This document shows positions 11,076-21,514 of a stretch of DNA of 64,000 bases, one piece after another. Origin of the DNA: Batillaria attramentaria. Lineage: Eukaryota > Mollusca > Gastropoda > Batillariidae. Every line of letters starts with the position of its first letter. Positions within the stretch are counted from its first letter, which is position 1. The translations under genes and the position numbers were made by a program. The DNA lies in contig JACVVK020000224.1 of assembly GCA_018292915.2 (NCBI GenBank), positions 442,501 through 506,500 of the forward strand, given 5' to 3'. The notes under the pieces were generated by a model. It worked only from the letters and a program-made list of their open reading frames with translations, was not told the origin of the DNA and did no database searches.

Positions 11076-13937
11076 GTAAGTTTGGCGTACACAGTATGGC
11101 CGAGTTTCATGTCATCAGCATGTGTGTTAAAGTTACGTTCTGCAGGATGAGCAACCCCCACTGTGTCAAAAACAGGTTTCGCACAGATGTTGCCGCTACT
11201 ATTGAGTCAGTGGTCTTCTTAATCTATTTCAGAGCGGCGAGCCGGAATAGCCGAATGGTAGAGCGTTGGACTTGCACACGGCAATGCTTGGGTCGTCAGT
11301 TCGGAATCCCGGCTGGGGCCAAATATTTGTGCTGCCCTTTTTCTCGTTGCCTCGCCCGTCTCAAACATCCACCCACCCACCTACTGCAAACTTGTAATGT
11401 TGCTATCGACCCCACGCGAGTGGTAGCGCTGGCCCCCTCAAATTTGAGTTCACTAGACTTCGTAGACGGCCATTAGCCGTAGCTATGTTCTGTTTCATGC
11501 AAATGTGTTACTTGCCTCATGAGTGGATTGGGCGGCAGGCGTATGTGCTGACAGGGAGCCGGGGTGGCCGAATGGTAGAGCGTTGGACTTCTAATGCTCG
11601 GGGTCGTAAGTTCGTATCCCGGCTGGATCCAAATATTTGTGCTGGCTTTTTCCATCGTTGCCCCGTCTTTGATATCACCCGCATGTGGTGGGAAAGGACG
11701 TTAACCCCCAACCCCCCCACGTATGTGCTGACGTTTTGGCTACTATCGAAAGTCCAGAACTGGTTCCTAGTTTACACACTTATGAATGGTATCATGCTCT
11801 TGCCACTTTAATCAGCCCAAGTCGACATGTGGGCAAAACTCTTGCGTTGTGCACATTTAACTCAGTTCCTACCCAATAACTTTGGGGCTGTGACTGCCCC
11901 CCCCCCCCCCCCAAAAAAAAAAAAAAACAACCAAAAAAAAAAAAACCAAAAAAAAAAACAAAAACAAAAAACACCACCACTTGAACAACAACAAAAACAT
12001 GATTAATTTATTAGTATGTCTGCATGGATTTAGATTTGGCTGTGTGGGAGTGTTGCACTTTGATTCTACTCGTGTTTGCTGCAGTAAGAGCCGTCAAGGA
12101 ACCGTTAATCTTGCCTGATTTTCGCATACAGGGTCAAAACCGAAAAAGAGTCAAAAACATGGGATAGTCGTGCGGGGTACGAAATGTGCTATGATTGTTG
12201 GTTGGTTGTTTCAGAGTTTAACGTCCTTTTCCACCACGCAAGGACGGTATCCAAGACGGGACCACGAGAAAGAAACCAGGACAAATGTGTGCCTCCCATA
12301 ATGTTGATGAAATATATAAGAGAGCTGTGACGTCGCTAATTGTAGACGGTCGCTAACTGTAGACAGATCGCAGAAACTGATGATAACTGGGATACATCAC
12401 TAATTTGGTAATTAAATCACAATGATAATGTTAACAACACGCCTCCACCTAAGGATTTGTTGATCAATAAAAGCAGCAAACATAATGTAGTTAAATAATT
12501 TGCGTTCCGTGATAATTTAATGAGAACTCCCGAATTAATGCGGTGCTGACCTTGACCTCGAGTGCGCGCGATTTGCAAGAATGGCGTGCACGCTTGCGTC
12601 CCGCCGGAATGTGTATAACGAGATGAGGAGTGCGGGGAGTGCTCCGTATTTCCCACATGCGCCTACAACATTCTGCAGTTAGCGACAGTCTGCAGTTAGC
12701 GACGTAACAGTCAGCTCAGGCTTAAATCTTGAAATATTACTTGTTACAATTTCCTAAGGCGATGCATGGTACCGGACGAGTCGTAACAGCGTTGTAAAAT
12801 GTGTCGGCAGCAGTCGCAGCAAAGTGTCCACGCGGCTTTGCTCAGGTTGGAATGGAGGCGTGCTACCGTCACGCTAAACTCAGCACCTCGTGGATTGAAG
12901 CAAGGGTACGTACAAAAAGTTTCATGTACTGGATGGGTGAATAAATGAATGAGCAAGTTTAGACTCAAATGCTGTGCTAGCAACAACGAAAATCACACGC
13001 AAAAAAACAAAAACAAAAAGGAAAAAAAGGGGAAACACGGTCTTGCCCAGCTGAACAAGGTGTATTGTCAACAAGTGTGAAATAACCTGGTTAAAATTAT
13101 TGTATGAAAAAAGTCTGTAAAAAAAAAGTAAGTCAGATCCTTGTTGTGGTTAGCTGGCTGCTTGGTCAAGGGTTTAACGCCTTTTCCCATTACATACGGG
13201 CGATATCAAAGACAGGGCAATGAGGACAAAGCCAGCAGAAATATGCAGCCCCAGCCGGGAGTCGAACTCACGGTCCGAACAGCTTGTAATATCTTTGCTG
13301 TGACCAACAAGTGATTCTGTGATATGAACAATACATACTCCTGTTTTGTTTGATTATTTTATTTCATTAATTTTGTCTTGGTGCTATCATGCGCATGGCA
13401 AATAACCTTAAAAACATGCTGTGACCAACCAATCGTACAGCGGTAGGTGATACCATACTGACTCACGAGTTCAGGAAGTGAAAAATCGCAAAGTTCACCG
13501 TTTCAACCATTTGTTTTACCTCCTGTATTTCTTTGGCACTTGGTCAGGAGTTTTGTCAAGTGATGCGCGCGCACCTCGTATCCATAACGACCGCGGAAGA
13601 GCAGCGACATCTGGAGGAGTTTTTGAAAACCACACTGCACATCTCGGGAACTACCACCACCACTACTGCGACCACCACGGCCCCAGGCGGTATACCAGCG
13701 CTACCACCTGTCGTCGACACTGTGCAAAAAAGTGATGGTCAAGTAGATACGAAACCTAATTCCAAACCAATGCAACATCATCTCTCTCTCTCTCTCTTTC
13801 TTTTAAATGAGACATTTCTACCTTGCGGAGGGAGCCGGAGCCTTAGACTTGCAATGTTCGGGCCGTGAGTTCGATTCCCGGCTGGGGCCAAATATTTGTG
13901 CTGGCCTTTTCCTCGTTACCCCGTCTTTGATATTACC

Positions 13938-13985
<48 letters not shown>

Positions 13986-13986
13986 C

Positions 13987-14021
<35 letters not shown>

Positions 14022-14350
14022 TGCGTGCGTGCTGTTGAATGTCTACTATACCGTTAGCGGCTTTCCATCAATGTATGATCAACGTACGGTATTGTATATT
14101 GTCGCAATATTAAAACGCCAGGCTATCGCCACATCTGGGTGGGAGGAAGCGATGTGCTTGAGCCAGGATCCTGGGTATGGATCACCTCCTCCCAGATCTA
14201 CCCCAACGTAACCTACTCTAACTGGGCGTCCGGACAACCACAAGCAGACCAGAACGAACCTGTCCTCTGCATGTCCGTGGATACAACTCAGGGCTTCCGG
14301 TGGGTGGCCTCCCCTTGTGGTTACCATCAGAGTTTCCTCTGCGCTACACG
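11015..14350 (+). CDS. Secreted C-type lectin, four exons
   Basis: Joining 11015-11075, 12820-12905, 13548-13689 and 14122-14350 gives one open frame with matching splice phases (1, 0, 1) and GT-AG borders. The product begins with a hydrophobic signal peptide (MNIIPAVFLICGTCLG, with an optional in-frame Met five codons upstream), followed directly by a long-form C-type lectin domain. All six expected cysteines are present: CPRGF, ACYR, EFCQ, VLCM, SPCG and FLCA. The core WVGGSD and WASGQPQ motifs are clear. The usual EPN/QPD sugar-binding triplet appears as QPQ, and the WND motif is replaced by RWVASPC, so calcium-dependent sugar binding may be weakened. A Thr-rich loop (TTTTTTATTT) interrupts the domain. 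The frame ends at a donor, so a short terminal exon downstream is unidentified. The likely role is secreted recognition of glycans or microbes. Confidence 0.85.
11236..11372 (+). mobile_element. tRNA-derived SINE (family A) in lectin intron 1
   Basis: Head GCCGAATGGTAGAGCGTTGG, B box AGTTCGGAATCCCGG, body GCCAAATATTTGTGCTG. The last part is truncated. Confidence 0.8.
11554..11716 (+). mobile_element. tRNA-derived SINE (family A) in lectin intron 1
   Basis: A well preserved copy from GGGAGCCGGGGTGGCCGAA to the GGAAAGGACGTTAACCCC tail. Confidence 0.88.
11890..11975. repeat. Poly-C and A-rich tract
   Basis: C homopolymer followed by interrupted A runs. Confidence 0.9.
12211..12288 (-). mobile_element. 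Partial SINE (family A) in lectin intron 1
   Basis: Only the tail half is recognisable on the minus strand (GTGGAAAAGGACGTTAAAC preceded by a diverged GTCTTGGATACCG). Confidence 0.65.
12820..12905 (+). CDS. Lectin exon 2 (start of lectin domain)
   Basis: Encodes AKCPRGFAQVGMEACYRH...SWIEAR, the two N-terminal cysteines and the SW.EA motif of the domain. It ends at donor AGG|GTACGT in phase 0. Three AG acceptors (12809-10, 12812-13, 12818-19) are all in the same frame, so up to three residues may vary by alternative acceptor use. Confidence 0.8.
13166..13282 (-). mobile_element. SINE (family A) in lectin intron 2
   Basis: Diverged minus-strand copy with B box GAGTTCGACTCCCGGC and a GGGAAAAGGCGTTAAACC tail. 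The head is truncated. Confidence 0.7.
13548..13689 (+). CDS. Lectin exon 3
   Basis: Follows acceptor TTGGTCAG. Encodes EFCQVMRAHLVSITTAEEQ and FLKTTLHISG, then a Thr-rich run. The donor GTATAC at 13690 is weak but keeps phase 1 with the next exon. A longer read-through frame exists, so a different donor is possible. Confidence 0.75.
13827..13938 (+). mobile_element. SINE (family A) in lectin intron 3
   Basis: Plus-strand copy with a shortened head (AGACTTGCAATGTTCGGG) and an intact B box and body. Its 3' end runs into a GT microsatellite. Confidence 0.8.
13939..14032. repeat. (GT)n/(GCGT)n microsatellite in lectin intron 3
   Basis: GT units with interspersed GC, directly after the SINE body. 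Confidence 0.95.
14122..14350 (+). CDS. Lectin exon 4 (end of lectin domain)
   Basis: After acceptor ACGCCAG it encodes YRHIWVGGSDVLEPGSWVW, then NWASGQPQ, then the last three cysteines ending FLCATR. It ends at a strong donor, CG|GTAAGT, in phase 2. Confidence 0.88.
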
Positions 14351-14570
14351 GTAAGTGCAACGATGTATTTTCCTCTAAGCTTGTGAAGACCCATACAAGA
14401 TAATTATTATCATATAATTGCGGGGATGACTAAGCGGTACGAATTTAGACACCACCAGACCTGCTCAGATCGGTCTGTGAGACTCGATGTATCGGAATAT
14501 GGGTCTTGAAGCCTTCACCGGCAGTACACTGCGGCTCTGTCACAGTTAATACGCTGGGTGGGTGGGTGGG

Positions 14571-14720
14571 TGTTTAGGGGTGTAACGTCCTTTTCCACCT
14601 CATAGGGTGATATCAAAGACGGGGCAACGACGAAAAAGCCAGCACAATATTTGGCCCCAGCCGGGATCGAACTCACGACCCGAGCATTAGAAGTCCAACG
14701 CTCTACCACCCCGGCTCCCC
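14571..14720 (-). mobile_element. tRNA-derived SINE (family A)
   Basis: Minus-strand copy with well kept A and B boxes. A few bases of the head are missing. Confidence 0.85.
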
Positions 14721-15262
14721 TAATTTAGGCTAATAATGCGCTGCCACGAACCAAGATTAGTCTGTCTGAAATTGGTGGCCATCACAGCAAGGTCTGGTGC
14801 CTCTTGCAAGTAAAAATGTCAATGTACTGCGCCAAAGTAGCTCTTCCCTGAGAAGTACTAATTGTGTGTACTCCCCTCCCCCATACTGACCTCCAGATAT
14901 GACCCATCACAGACCATTCATGTGCGGGGTATATCATGCTAGACTATTGTTTAACTGTCACAGGCACTTGTCAATTGATAGGTAATCAACAATTCAATCA
15001 TTTTCGAATAATTGTTGGCCAAACAACGCGTTTACTACTCCTATAAGCAGTTTCAAATTCCTTTGTCTGAACGGCTAAAAATGCTTTCCACTGTGCGTAC
15101 GGCTCGCTCACTGCTCTAATTCCAGCAGTCAAAACGATTGTCGAACAGAATCAGCTACAGAAACAACTTCTCATTTATGAGACAAGTACGCATGCGGCGG
15201 CGAGCCGCACCGAAAATATATGTAATTTTGTCGATTTCTAATCATTGACAAATGTCTGTTTC
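14721..15262. other. Downstream of the lectin gene, no exon identified
   Basis: A final lectin exon might lie here or beyond. I could not identify one. Confidence 0.35.
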
Positions 15263-15263
15263 C

Positions 15264-15264
15264 G

Positions 15265-15301
<37 letters not shown>

Positions 15302-15400
15302 CCATTCCAGGCCCCAGGCAGACGACACACCAATGATGGGCTGAAGGCACAGACGATACCACAACGTGGTCATCTTTTGACTCCCCCCCCCCCCCCACAC
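15264..15400. repeat. (GT)n and poly-C tracts
   Basis: GT repeat at 15264-15300, then unique sequence, then poly-C/CA at about 15383-15403. Confidence 0.9.
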
Positions 15401-15725
15401 ACACGAGAACAAAGGAACCCTGACCAAAAGAAGTGTCTTCCATTTTATTGCCATGGTGAAAACAGATACTGATACACACTACAATTGCATTTTAGTACAC
15501 CTGCAACACTACTAACCATACACCCATACCACTACCTTCCACAACCATATCTACACCACCCTTATCTACACATACACACAAATTATTCAAATTCACATCT
15601 GCACCTGCACCCACAACATCCTCATCACACTTCAAACACCCTACAGCAAAACCACAACAACCATACACAACACCCACATACACCACACCAGACAACAAAC
15701 TCACAATGATATACGCTAAAGATTC

Positions 15726-16259
15726 ATGACACCAGAACACACCTCAGCACACGCCGCAACACACACAACTACCCTCACCACAGACACACAAACAGGACAC
15801 TTAACACACACCACAACACACACAGCAGACACAAATACACACAGAATATATACAGAATACACACTGACAAGAGAAGACCTAGACATCATCACCCGTGAAT
15901 TCGACATACCAATGGACATGCACACTACAAATACAGATACAGACACAGACACAGCCTTACAACACCTATACATCGCACATCAACTTGACCAAATCATTGC
16001 AGACATCCATTCACCCTACACACTCCCAGCACCACTCACCTACGCACCGCACTTCACACTACCAGGTTCCACACCCCTTTTCATGAACAACCTTTTCACT
16101 GACATCAATCAACGAATTAAAAGCACACTCATACACAGAATAATGGACCTTCAATTACACCACTGCAATCAAGCATACACACTCCTCAACACAACACTTC
16201 ACCTCACTTTTCATACTCATTCTCATCTTCATCTTCATATGAAAAACACATACAAATAA
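15726..16259 (+). CDS. Thr/His-rich repeated ORF, copy 1, unknown function
   Basis: A 177-codon frame from ATG to TAA. The first 55 residues are low-complexity Thr/His/Ala. A less biased core follows: REDLDIITREFDIPMDMH, a TDTDTD run, LQHLYIAHQLDQIIADIHS, LPGSTPLFMNNLFTDINQ and STLIHRIMDLQLHHCNQA. Copy 2 (54784-55437) keeps nearly the same core, and copy 3 (59877-60433) is diverged but clearly related. Such conservation at the protein level suggests the core was coding in a mobile element. After LLNTT this copy diverges from copy 2 into a simple His-rich end. I do not recognise the family. The upstream 15485-15715 is equally CA/ACC-rich and may be part of the same unit. Confidence 0.5.
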   Translation: MTPEHTSAHAATHTTTLTTDTQTGHLTHTTTHTADTNTHRIYTEYTLTREDLDIITREFDIPMDMHTTNTDTDTDTALQHLYIAHQLDQIIADIHSPYTLPAPLTYAPHFTLPGSTPLFMNNLFTDINQRIKSTLIHRIMDLQLHHCNQAYTLLNTTLHLTFHTHSHLHLHMKNTYK

Positions 16260-16437
16260 AAAATAAAATTCATCACACCACTATAAGTGTTCTTCTTCTT
16301 ACTTGTTGGTTGGTTTGTTAGTTTAAATTCTTTTATTAATTTTTTTTTATTAATTTTTTATACACATATATATCTCTGGATGGGGTTACTGAGTAAAGTG
16401 TAAATGTCTTCTTTCCATAAACAAACTGACGTCATGT

Positions 16438-16562
16438 TAGTTAGTTAGATAGTTAGGGCTTAACGCCGCGCAAGCAACAAAGACTAATTCGCGGCTTAGT
16501 AAAAGTTTGCCTCTGCCAGGTCGTTAAAAGAGTAAAAAGCTATTCCGTAAAACAAGATAAAG
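16438..16562 (+). mobile_element. Interspersed repeat (family B)
   Basis: TTAG array, GGGCTTAACGCCGCGCAAGC, AATTCGCGGCTTAGTAAAAG, then GGTCGTTAAAAGAGTAAAAA. Nearly the same as 7640-7760. Confidence 0.75.
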
Positions 16563-16980
16563 CAAATGGATAAATGTTAGAGGACCTGGTTCAAGCAAAA
16601 GGCCACTGTTCGAAGTGTTACTGAACTTCATTTCTATTTCTTTGGTAGTTCTGAATTGGATTTGAATTTCATTCTCCTTGCTAGACAGTCTAAAATTATT
16701 AAAAGGATATTGGTATAACTAGAATTACTTAGTGCAGAGGTAGGAACATAAACAGGAAAATTTTATCAAGCTTACGTTGTAGGTAAGAATAAAGATACTT
16801 TGGGCTCCTTCAAGTACGCTAGCCTGATACCACATGCACAGAAAGAACGAATTTTGTAACTTTCCCATCATTTTGGTTGATGACAGCGCTTGAAACGTAT
16901 CCATAAATGTAGTGAAAGTATCATGATGATGTGTTTCCATCAGCAAGCAGTCATGTATTTTGTAGAAACTTCAAAAAAAA
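16563..16980 (+). repeat. Interspersed repeat shared with 30420-30850
   Basis: The text from CAAGCAAAAGGCCACTGTTC through TTTGTAGAAACTTC matches 30442-30820 with small changes, including CTCCTTCAAGTA, GATGATGTGTTTCCAT and GCATTTTGTAGAAACTT-like pieces. No coding seen. Confidence 0.7.
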
Positions 16981-17189
16981 CAAGGAGGAACGGCCCCGTC
17001 CTACAAAGTTGTTTCTCCAAACTTCATTTTATTTTGTCTGTTTTGTTGTTATTGTTGCCGGTTCTCCCCTCTCCAAGTTCTACCAATGACACTAGATCCT
17101 CTACGACCTCGACCGATTAGCCACGTGACTGGGGGTGGGGCCGGGTGGGGTAAGAAGGGGGAAAGAGAGAGAGGCAGAGAGAGATTTGT

Positions 17190-17350
17190 TTAGGAGTTTA
17201 ACGTCCTTTTCCACCACATAAGGGTGATATCAAAGACGGGGCAACGAGAAAAAGGCGAGCACAAATATTTGGCCCCAGCGGCCGGGATTCGAACTCTCGG
17301 CCCAAGCATTGAAAGTCCAACGCTCTACCATTCGGCCACCCTGGCTCCCC
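17190..17350 (-). mobile_element. tRNA-derived SINE (family A)
   Basis: Full-length minus-strand copy with a GGGGAGCCAGGGTGGCCGAA head and GGAAAAGGACGTTAAACTCC tail. Confidence 0.88.
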
Positions 17351-17374
17351 AGAGAGAGAGAGAGAGAGAGAGAG
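17351..17374. repeat. (GA)n microsatellite
   Basis: GA units directly 5' of the SINE head, with further short GA blocks downstream. Confidence 0.9.
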
Positions 17375-17811
17375 ACGTCAGTTCCATGAACTAAACATTT
17401 GACGTCAGCCTCAGGCAGGTCGTCATACAGAGAGAGAGAGATGACGTCAATTCCGCGAAGTAAACTTTTGACGTCAGCCTCTAGCACTGAGATGGTCTGA
17501 GGATGCTTGTTCATGTCTTGTGATTTCCCTGTTGGCTTTGTGACTTCTCCGACTCAATTATTTTTCACATGAAATCTGGAAGATGTAGAGGACTGATGAA
17601 ATGTCGGAAGCAGTGACGATACTTGCAGAATTTGTCTGTGAACCAAACATTTGACGTCAGTCTCACGCTGCTCGTCTGACAGATGATACTTCTACATATC
17701 TTGTGATTTCCTTGATGCTTTTGTGACTTCCGTGACTGAATTAATATTTACATAAAATCTGGAAGATCTAGAGAGCTGATGAAACGTGGACTTAAGTGCC
17801 TTGGATTGTAC

Positions 17812-18236
17812 TTACGAAATTGCAAAATTGGAACTTTTTTGACCGGCGCTTCTCGCAGAAACGTGAAAAAATTGTTTATCTAAAAGCTCTGCTATTCTTA
17901 ATACTAAAGCTATAATTGTGCAGTAGTTCATGTCATATGTGCAGTTGGCACAAGTGACAAAAATACCGGAATAATGAGTAATTTGAAGCAGTCGTTTCAT
18001 AGATATTTGGCCTTATATGCAAATTACGAAATTGCAAAATTGGAACTTTTTTGACCGGCGCTTCTCGCAGAAACGTGAAAAATTTGTTTATCTAAAAGCT
18101 CTGCTATTCTTAATACTAAAGCTATAATTGTGCAGTAGTTCATGTCATATGTGCAGTTGGCACAAGTGACAAAAATACCGGAATAATGAGTGATTTGAAG
18201 CAGTCGTTTCATAGATATTTGGCCTTATATGCAAAC
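17812..18236. repeat. 212-bp tandem duplication
   Basis: Two nearly identical copies (about 17812-18023 and 18024-18236). Both start TTACGAAATTGCAAAATTGG and end at TTGGCCTTATATGCAAA; they differ at only a few bases. The minus-strand 62-residue ORF in each copy is probably incidental. Confidence 0.9.
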
Positions 18237-18754
18237 CACCCCTACCTCGGAAATATTTTTCTTACACAAAACCTGTCAGAGCTACAGAGTTGTGCTACGA
18301 AAACAGGCAGTATAATTGGATGATCTTCCCAATTTCAGAAAATGAAGCCATTTGAACATTTTTTTCGAAAAAATTCGTGACATGACCGATTTTTTCAAAT
18401 CGGCGATAACTGTTCTCAAAATGCGGCAGGCTAAAAATCGTGAAAAATAGCTCTGGAGAATATGACTGCCCATTTTATCTCAAAGTAAAAAGCCGTCCGG
18501 CGAGGTGGTTTAGCAGATAGCCATCATTACATCCGTCCACACACACACACACACGTCAACTCCCGCCAAAAAGAACGCAGCAGCAAAGTGTGCACGTAAG
18601 GTGTCTATGACCCAGATTTCGTTACGTCACTGTGTGCGTGAAAGTAAGTATTGTGTGGAGAAACGTCAGTCTTGTTTTGTATCACTGAAACTTGCTGCTG
18701 CGCGTAGCAAAATCTGCCCCGTCTCATAACGTTGTTTCTCTATAGAGAAACAAC

Positions 18755-19070
18755 TTAAAAAGTAAAAGTTTTTCTTTGCCTAGAATTCTGTCAGTGGCGC
18801 CGAAGGCGGATGAGTGAGCGAGTGCATGCGTGTGTGTGTTTATGTGCGTGTCTTCTTCAATGGAGTAAACTTCGAACATCGTGATCCCGGTACTCATCAT
18901 GTGCCAATAACCTTCACCTTGAGAAACTAGGTCAGTATGGTCTGAGGGTTGACAGTGAATGGAAGTCAGTTGTGTTAGAGTCAACACGGAGTTGTATTGT
19001 CATGATTGGGAATTAGAATATAGCAGCTAGGGAAATGAACCGTCGTTAGATTAGGGCTGGGTGGGTGGCT
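18755..19070. other. Intergenic, repeat-like
   Basis: The start (TTTGCCTAGAATTCTGTCAG, GTGGCGCCGAAGGC) matches 30833-30880 and may belong to that interspersed repeat. The remainder (TCTTCAATGGAGTAAACTTC and flanks) resembles 62075-62110 in reverse. Confidence 0.5.
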
Positions 19071-19165
19071 GGGTGTTTAACGTCCTTTTCCACCACATAG
19101 GGTGATATCAAAGACGGGGTAACGATGAAAAAAAAAAGGCCAGCACAAATATTTAGCCCCAGCCT
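19071..19165 (-). mobile_element. Partial SINE (family A)
   Basis: The tail and body are present on the minus strand; the tRNA head is missing. Confidence 0.75.
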
Positions 19166-19594
19166 CGTTAGATTAGGGAATTTAGGGACTTAGTACAAAT
19201 TGTTGACTGCAAAAATATCTCTCATCACTGAAACTGAGAAGAACTGTTACTTTGATGACTTTCGAACAACATTCTGACATTGTAATTGAAACTGTTTGTA
19301 TCCTGACAAAAGAAGTTTACAAAAGATTAACAACGGCATCCTGAACAACTAACTTTGCCTTGGTGTGCGGTGTGTGAGTGCGGAAGGCTGATCGTGTGCA
19401 CATGCAAACTACACCGACATCAAAGGGGCAGAAGTTTACAATATGCATCTGAAGAAAGCACCACAAACGAAATTTCCGCGTGCAATTTTGAACCACTGGC
19501 AACGGGACCCAGCGAACCAGACCACGGAAAGCATAGGGAAAGAAAACCCGACACATCTTAAAAGACCAAAAGAATCCAAAGAGAAGAAAGTACG

Positions 19595-20115
19595 GTGAGT
19601 GAGTGAGTGAGTGGGTTTGAACTCTTAAAGCCGCGCAAGCAACAAAGACTATTTGGCGGCTGGAAGACAAAAGAGTGACGAATAAACAAGACGGGAACTG
19701 GACGATCGAGAAAGAAGAACAGCGGAGAACAAGCCGTCTGATCGCGGCGAGATGCGCAACACTGATGATCGTTCAATACTGTAATTTCATTTTCAACGTT
19801 AACTAAAGTTAACAACTGTTTTCCCAGATCAGATGTATCCGGACGAAAAGCACATGAACGGCTCACTCAGCGAAGACGCTTCTCAACATCACACGACGAC
19901 GGCAATGTAGCGACTTCATCGGAGCTCGCCGAACTTACCTCATTAATTTTGAGCTTGAATTGAGATTTATCTTCTTGCCTGTTACGGGGCAGTATAAACC
20001 TGTGACATGCAGGTGACGCTTCACCTTCATGCCAATTTATCGAACTCCCGATTACTAAAGTATAAACCTAGGACATGCAGGAGACGCTGCACCTTTTCGC
20101 TAATTTATCGAACCC
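19595..20115 (+). repeat. Interspersed repeat related to 48240-48440 and 49795-49990
   Basis: Begins with a GTGA array and AAAGCCGCGCAAGCAACAAA. Near its end are two tandem variants of TATAAACCTAGGACATGCAG followed by GACGCTGCACC. The same blocks occur in the same order, reversed, at 48240-48440 and 49795-49990, so it is one mobile repeat of several hundred bp. Confidence 0.65.
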
Positions 20116-21308
20116 CCGCTTACAACAAAAGCATATAGCAGTTACAACTAGGTAAAACAAACATAAATACGAAGCGCATAATTATACAGCAAATACTGCA
20201 GCTTAGGCAATGAAGTGTCTTTCTTTGTTGACATCGAGGTGATCATTGCGTTAAAAGTCGGAGTGAGTCTAAATTTGTGACCGACGTGTAAAGTACTTTT
20301 AATGAGCGATTTGTCATTATTCAGTAATAAAAAAAATCATGAAATAAGACAAATCTGAATGGTTTGCCAATAAATTTGTAGAAGAAAACCTACAAAACAA
20401 CAAAGGGGACTCATTTCTGTGCGTAGGCGAGCGAGGTGCGCACTGGCTCATTGAAATGTGCGTAGTTCTACAGAGGGAACGTTTGAATGGTTTTGCTGAA
20501 TTATTTCCGATAAATACTGACAACGTAGTGTGTGATGTTAAAAGTGGGATTCGTGCTGCTCTGGTATGACGATGTTTGATTTAGAGTAGAACTCTGTATT
20601 TAAACTAAATTCTGTGATTCATTCGGACCTTCCCTATACATGTAATTCAAAAGATAAAGATTGAAACTTGTAATGTCCAGAATTACAGAATACAGTTTAA
20701 ATAAAGTCTGGAAAGTTAGACTAAGTTGTGAACCGGTGAAGAAGCAGTCAACCTACTTGCAAGCACATACGACTACTGCCGTGTGCATCAGCGGACTGAT
20801 AACTGGTAAATTCGAATGAAAAATGGATGAACACTTCGTGCCAGAAGATGAGACGACTTCTCCAGCTTCCAAGGTAAAGAAACTTTAGTAAATTTATCTG
20901 TATGAGCCGAAATGAGGCAGCTATGACTGAAATTCATTGCACTTGGACGGGAGATATCGTCGAAGGACGACATTGTGAATTTTCAAGGGAGGTAATCATA
21001 CTGATAATCTTGATGGAAATGATCGAAACGCCAAATGAATTTTTTTTTGTTATTGTTTATTAATGGTGTAGGCCTATCAGATGGTTGTTAAACTGGTTGA
21101 TTGATGTATTGAATTGCTGAATTGTTAAAAAAAAAAAAAATCTCTTGACCAAGAAGTATCTAGACTAGGTTGAGTGATTAGCGTTACTAGGTGTAACCAT
21201 AGCCTGTTTACTTTAGAGACGGAGTAGATCTAAACGCGTAAATTGCTAGTGTGGTTGAGTGTAATTCATAGATCGTTTGAGAGGATTTCGTGTTAGGATA
21301 AATTAACG
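20116..21308. other. Intergenic, no gene seen
   Basis: AT-rich unique sequence without recognisable coding. Confidence 0.45.
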
Positions 21309-21514
21309 GCCCCGTCCTGCAAAGTTGTTTCTCCAAACTTCATTTTATTTTGTCTGTTTTGTTGTTATTGTTGCCGGTTCTCCCCTACAGTGTGCGTGAA
21401 AGTATGTATTGTCTGGAGAAACGTCACAGCCTTGTTTTGTACCACTGAAACTTGCTGCTGCGCGCAGCGAAATCTGCCCCATCCCATGAAGTTGTTTCTC
21501 TATAGAGAAACAAC
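21309..21514 (+). mobile_element. Short deletion derivative with terminal palindrome
   Basis: The left 80 bp match 16991-17070 and the right 120 bp match 18632-18754. It ends in the same perfect palindrome (21491-21514). The ends also share a direct repeat (GCCCC.TCC, then AAGTTGTTTCTC). Confidence 0.55.

Larger units (their letters stand above)
16991..18754 (+). mobile_element. Candidate long element ending in a perfect palindrome
   Basis: The left end (GGCCCCGTCCTACAAAGTTG) and right end (CTTGCTGCTGCGCG...TGCCCCGTCTCATAACG plus palindrome) are found fused together at 21309-21514 with no middle. That makes 21309-21514 look like an internal deletion derivative and this a longer form. The right end is a perfect 24-bp palindrome (GTTGTTTCTCTA and its complement) at 18731-18754. 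No transposase frame is seen inside, which carries a SINE, GA repeats and a 212-bp tandem duplication. Confidence 0.45.
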
